14,676 nucleotides of DNA, from the NCBI GenBank assembly GCA_043101635.1, contig JBICIE010000029.1, positions 1-14,676 of the forward strand, in the 5' to 3' direction. The position numbers and the translations under genes are program-made. This document shows, piece by piece, positions 12,931 through 14,676 of this stretch (positions are counted from its first letter, which is position 1; every line of letters begins with the position of its first letter). The DNA is from CAYMJK01 sp043101635 (GTDB lineage Bacteria > Planctomycetota > Phycisphaerae > Phycisphaerales > UBA1924). The notes beneath the pieces were generated by a model, which searched no databases, was not told the DNA's origin, and worked only from the letters and a program-made list of their open reading frames with translations.

Positions 12931-14676
12931 CTACGCCACTGCAGTTCGTTCAACGGCTGCGTCGTCGTAGCTTCCGTACAGCGCGATCACCGGGACGCCG
13001 GCAGCGCGAAGCGGCGCTGATCGATCCCACATCTGCCGCTCAAACCGGTCGCTGGAGAGGATGACCACATCGGGGCGAAGGTCATGCGGCGCGCGCGCTG
13101 CGGTGACGACCGGCACGCCGTAGGCGCTGCCCCAGGTCGGCGGGTCATCGTCGATGATCCCCGCGATCGGCAGCCCCTCCAGGAACAGCCCGGCGCAGCG
13201 GCGTGTGTGCAGCCCGAGGCCATAGATCGCGATGCGTTCAGCGCCATCGGCTGCCGCGGCCCGCACCGCCCGGCGCAGCCGGGCCGCCGGCTCGCACTCG
13301 TGCAGACTCGGCGCGCATGCGACGCCGACCCCGCGGGCCCGCAGCGACTCGGCCCGCGGATCGTCGTCAGACAGGATCACCGCGCTGCCGGGCGTGACCG
13401 ATTCGACCCGTCGTCCCTCCACGACCCGCGCAAAGCCCGCGGCGCCCAGGCGCCCGCGGATCCAGCGCCGGGCCGCCTCCGGCTCGTCGCACCAGTTCTT
13501 CCGCCAGGTCCAGTGCTCGATGAAGCGCAGACCGGTGTCTGTCGGACGCGTGTCGCGCCCCTGCGCCATGGCAGCGCCGAAGAGTTCCTCGTACTGCGTC
13601 GCCATGCGATCGACGCTGATGGCGCTGCGGGCGCGCTCCCACGCCGCCCGGCCCAGCCGGCCGAGCAGCGCCCGATCACCGGCAAGCTGCCCAAGGCGAT
13701 CGGCGATGGCCTCGGTGTCGCCAATGTCCACGACCATCCCGGTCTCGCCGTCGGTCACCCACTCGCCGACTCCGCTGCCCACGCGCGTGACGACGGGAAC
13801 CACGCCGGCGCCCATCGCCTCCAGCATCGTGATGCTGGCGCCCTCGTAGTCGCTGACGAGCAGGCTGATGTCGATGTCGGCGAGCAGGCGCTGGACTTCA
13901 TCCGGGCTGCAGCGACCGTGCAGGCGCACACGCCCGCTGCGCAAGGTGCGCTCTGCCAGGCGGCGGCGCCAGGCGGGCAGATCGACACCGTCGCCGACCA
14001 TGTGCAACTCGTAGCTGATGGCCCGCCGCTCCAGACCGTCAATCACCGCCAGCAGATCGCTGATGCGCTTCTGCGGCTCGACCATGCGCCCGATGTACGC
14101 CAGGCGCAGCGGGCCGTCCGGCGCCGGCGTGCGCGGGGCGCCGGCGACGGGCACGCCGTAGACGATCTTCCGCGTCGGTCGATCGCCGGCCAGCGGCTCG
14201 AGCCACTGCATGCACGCGTCGGACACCCCGGCCGCGGCCTCCCAGTGGTCATAGAAGGCCATCAGGTCGCGATACGACTCGTGATCGGTGTGGGCGATCG
14301 GCACGATGCGCGCTCCGGCGCACCGATGCAGCGTCGCCGCGGCGTAGCAGATGTCGGCGTAATTCGGGCAGATGATCTCCGGCTGGAGGCGCGCGATCGA
14401 TGCCCGCAGCGTCTCCAGCGCCGCCCACCGATCGGCCATCGGATCGAGCACGCAGGTCTGCGTCAGGCCGTCGTCGTCGATGGAGCGCTCGGGAAGCGAA
14501 TCCGGATGCGTGACGACCAGGAGCGTCCGCATGTCGAAGCGGCTGTTGCGCTCGGCGAGGGCTCTGGCCAGCCGCTTCGACCAGACCGTCACGCCGCCCA
14601 CAGGCGACTCGTCGCAGCGGACCAGGCTGACGACCCGCGTCCGCCCCGGCAGAGCCCGGCAGCGCAGCGGCAGCCG
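12931..14676 (-). CDS. Family-4-type glycosyltransferase with C-terminal Rossmann-like domain (5' end outside window)
   Basis: The frame is open to the right edge: the 25 codons before the GTG at 14601 read RVVSLVRCDESPVGGVTVWS across it, the usual N-terminal strand and glycine loop of a GT-B enzyme. The true start therefore lies beyond 14676, and GTG 14601 is not the start. In the window there are 581 residues. The C-terminal GT half has LAYIGRMVEPQKRISDLL, VRLHGRCSPDEVQ and DYEGASITMLEAMGAGVVPV, which holds the E-x7-E motif of retaining GT4 enzymes. After residue ~390 comes an extra ~190-residue part, ending in a Rossmann-like fold (IAIYGLGLHTRRCAGLFLEG, IAGIIDDDPPTWGSAYGVPV, PDVVILSSD) like those in nucleotide-sugar or PglD-type proteins. 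It probably adds or modifies sugars in a surface glycan. Confidence 0.85.
   Translation of the reverse strand, partial: RLPLRCRALPGRTRVVSLVRCDESPVGGVTVWSKRLARALAERNSRFDMRTLLVVTHPDSLPERSIDDDGLTQTCVLDPMADRWAALETLRASIARLQPEIICPNYADICYAAATLHRCAGARIVPIAHTDHESYRDLMAFYDHWEAAAGVSDACMQWLEPLAGDRPTRKIVYGVPVAGAPRTPAPDGPLRLAYIGRMVEPQKRISDLLAVIDGLERRAISYELHMVGDGVDLPAWRRRLAERTLRSGRVRLHGRCSPDEVQRLLADIDISLLVSDYEGASITMLEAMGAGVVPVVTRVGSGVGEWVTDGETGMVVDIGDTEAIADRLGQLAGDRALLGRLGRAAWERARSAISVDRMATQYEELFGAAMAQGRDTRPTDTGLRFIEHWTWRKNWCDEPEAARRWIRGRLGAAGFARVVEGRRVESVTPGSAVILSDDDPRAESLRARGVGVACAPSLHECEPAARLRRAVRAAAADGAERIAIYGLGLHTRRCAGLFLEGLPIAGIIDDDPPTWGSAYGVPVVTAARAPHDLRPDVVILSSDRFERQMWDRSAPLRAAGVPVIALYGSYDDAAVERTAVA

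Noticed and set aside
13820..13837. Inverted repeat CCAGCATC-GT-GATGCTGG
   Set aside because: It lies inside the glycosyltransferase coding sequence at the conserved E-x7-E region and is explained by codon content; no regulatory role is indicated.

Overview
This is a GC-rich bacterial chromosomal window, most likely from a Planctomycetota (Phycisphaerae-like) genome. The pointers are a lone prepilin-type pseudopilin ending in a 'LLPDGSVHF' box, a large single-anchor protein with a pseudopilin-like C-terminus, and several starts with no Shine-Dalgarno sequence. The phylum call is inference from gene style, since there is no rRNA or marker gene. No tRNA, rRNA, CRISPR array, transposase or phage gene was seen.

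Layout. 1-55: the first codons of a minus-strand gene leaving the window on the left. 56-457: non-coding and dense in stem-loops, including the first copy of a structured repeat. 458-856: a small membrane protein of lower GC than its surroundings. 857-1085: the second copy of the same repeat, a CTCTGCG short repeat and a terminator-like hairpin. 1086-3940 (minus): a two-gene operon for a four-domain 2-oxoacid:ferredoxin oxidoreductase, fused as delta-alpha and beta-gamma. 4135-4689 (minus): a pseudopilin. 4986-5996 (plus): a CorA/ZntB-type cation transporter. 5997-6293: a GC-rich hairpin and four 42-bp tandem repeats, each with a palindromic core. 6294-7367 (minus): an exported thioredoxin-fold protein interrupted by an in-frame TGA. 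7462-8994 (minus): an exported alkaline-phosphatase-superfamily enzyme. 9052-10497 (plus): a membrane-anchored hypothetical protein. 10526-12925 (plus): a CgeB-like glycosyltransferase. 12931-14676 (minus): a family-4-type glycosyltransferase fused to a Rossmann-like domain, with its 5' end beyond the window.

Main discovery. The TGA at 6657-6659 lies exactly where the first cysteine of a thioredoxin WCGPC motif should be, so the protein reads W-TGA-G-P-C. The fold continues in the same frame for 120 codons, with the cis-proline loop intact. Nineteen nucleotides after the TGA there is a perfect 6-bp stem closed by a GUU loop, with G as the first loop base; this is the layout of a bacterial SECIS element. 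A second short stem starts at the A of the UGA. I read this as a selenoprotein (UGPC) in an exported TlpA-like protein with an N-terminal carboxypeptidase-regulatory-like domain, not as two ORFs or a pseudogene.

Second signal. Two copies of a ~90-97 bp element flank the low-GC gene. Each folds into a long hairpin, and each is followed at the same place by a second hairpin whose stem sequence differs while pairing is kept. This suggests a mobile or structured non-coding element.

How the genes relate. The oxidoreductase pair is a clear operon. The phosphatase and selenoprotein genes are co-oriented, with a promoter-like sequence between them. The two glycosyltransferases converge and probably belong to a surface-polysaccharide region extending to the right.
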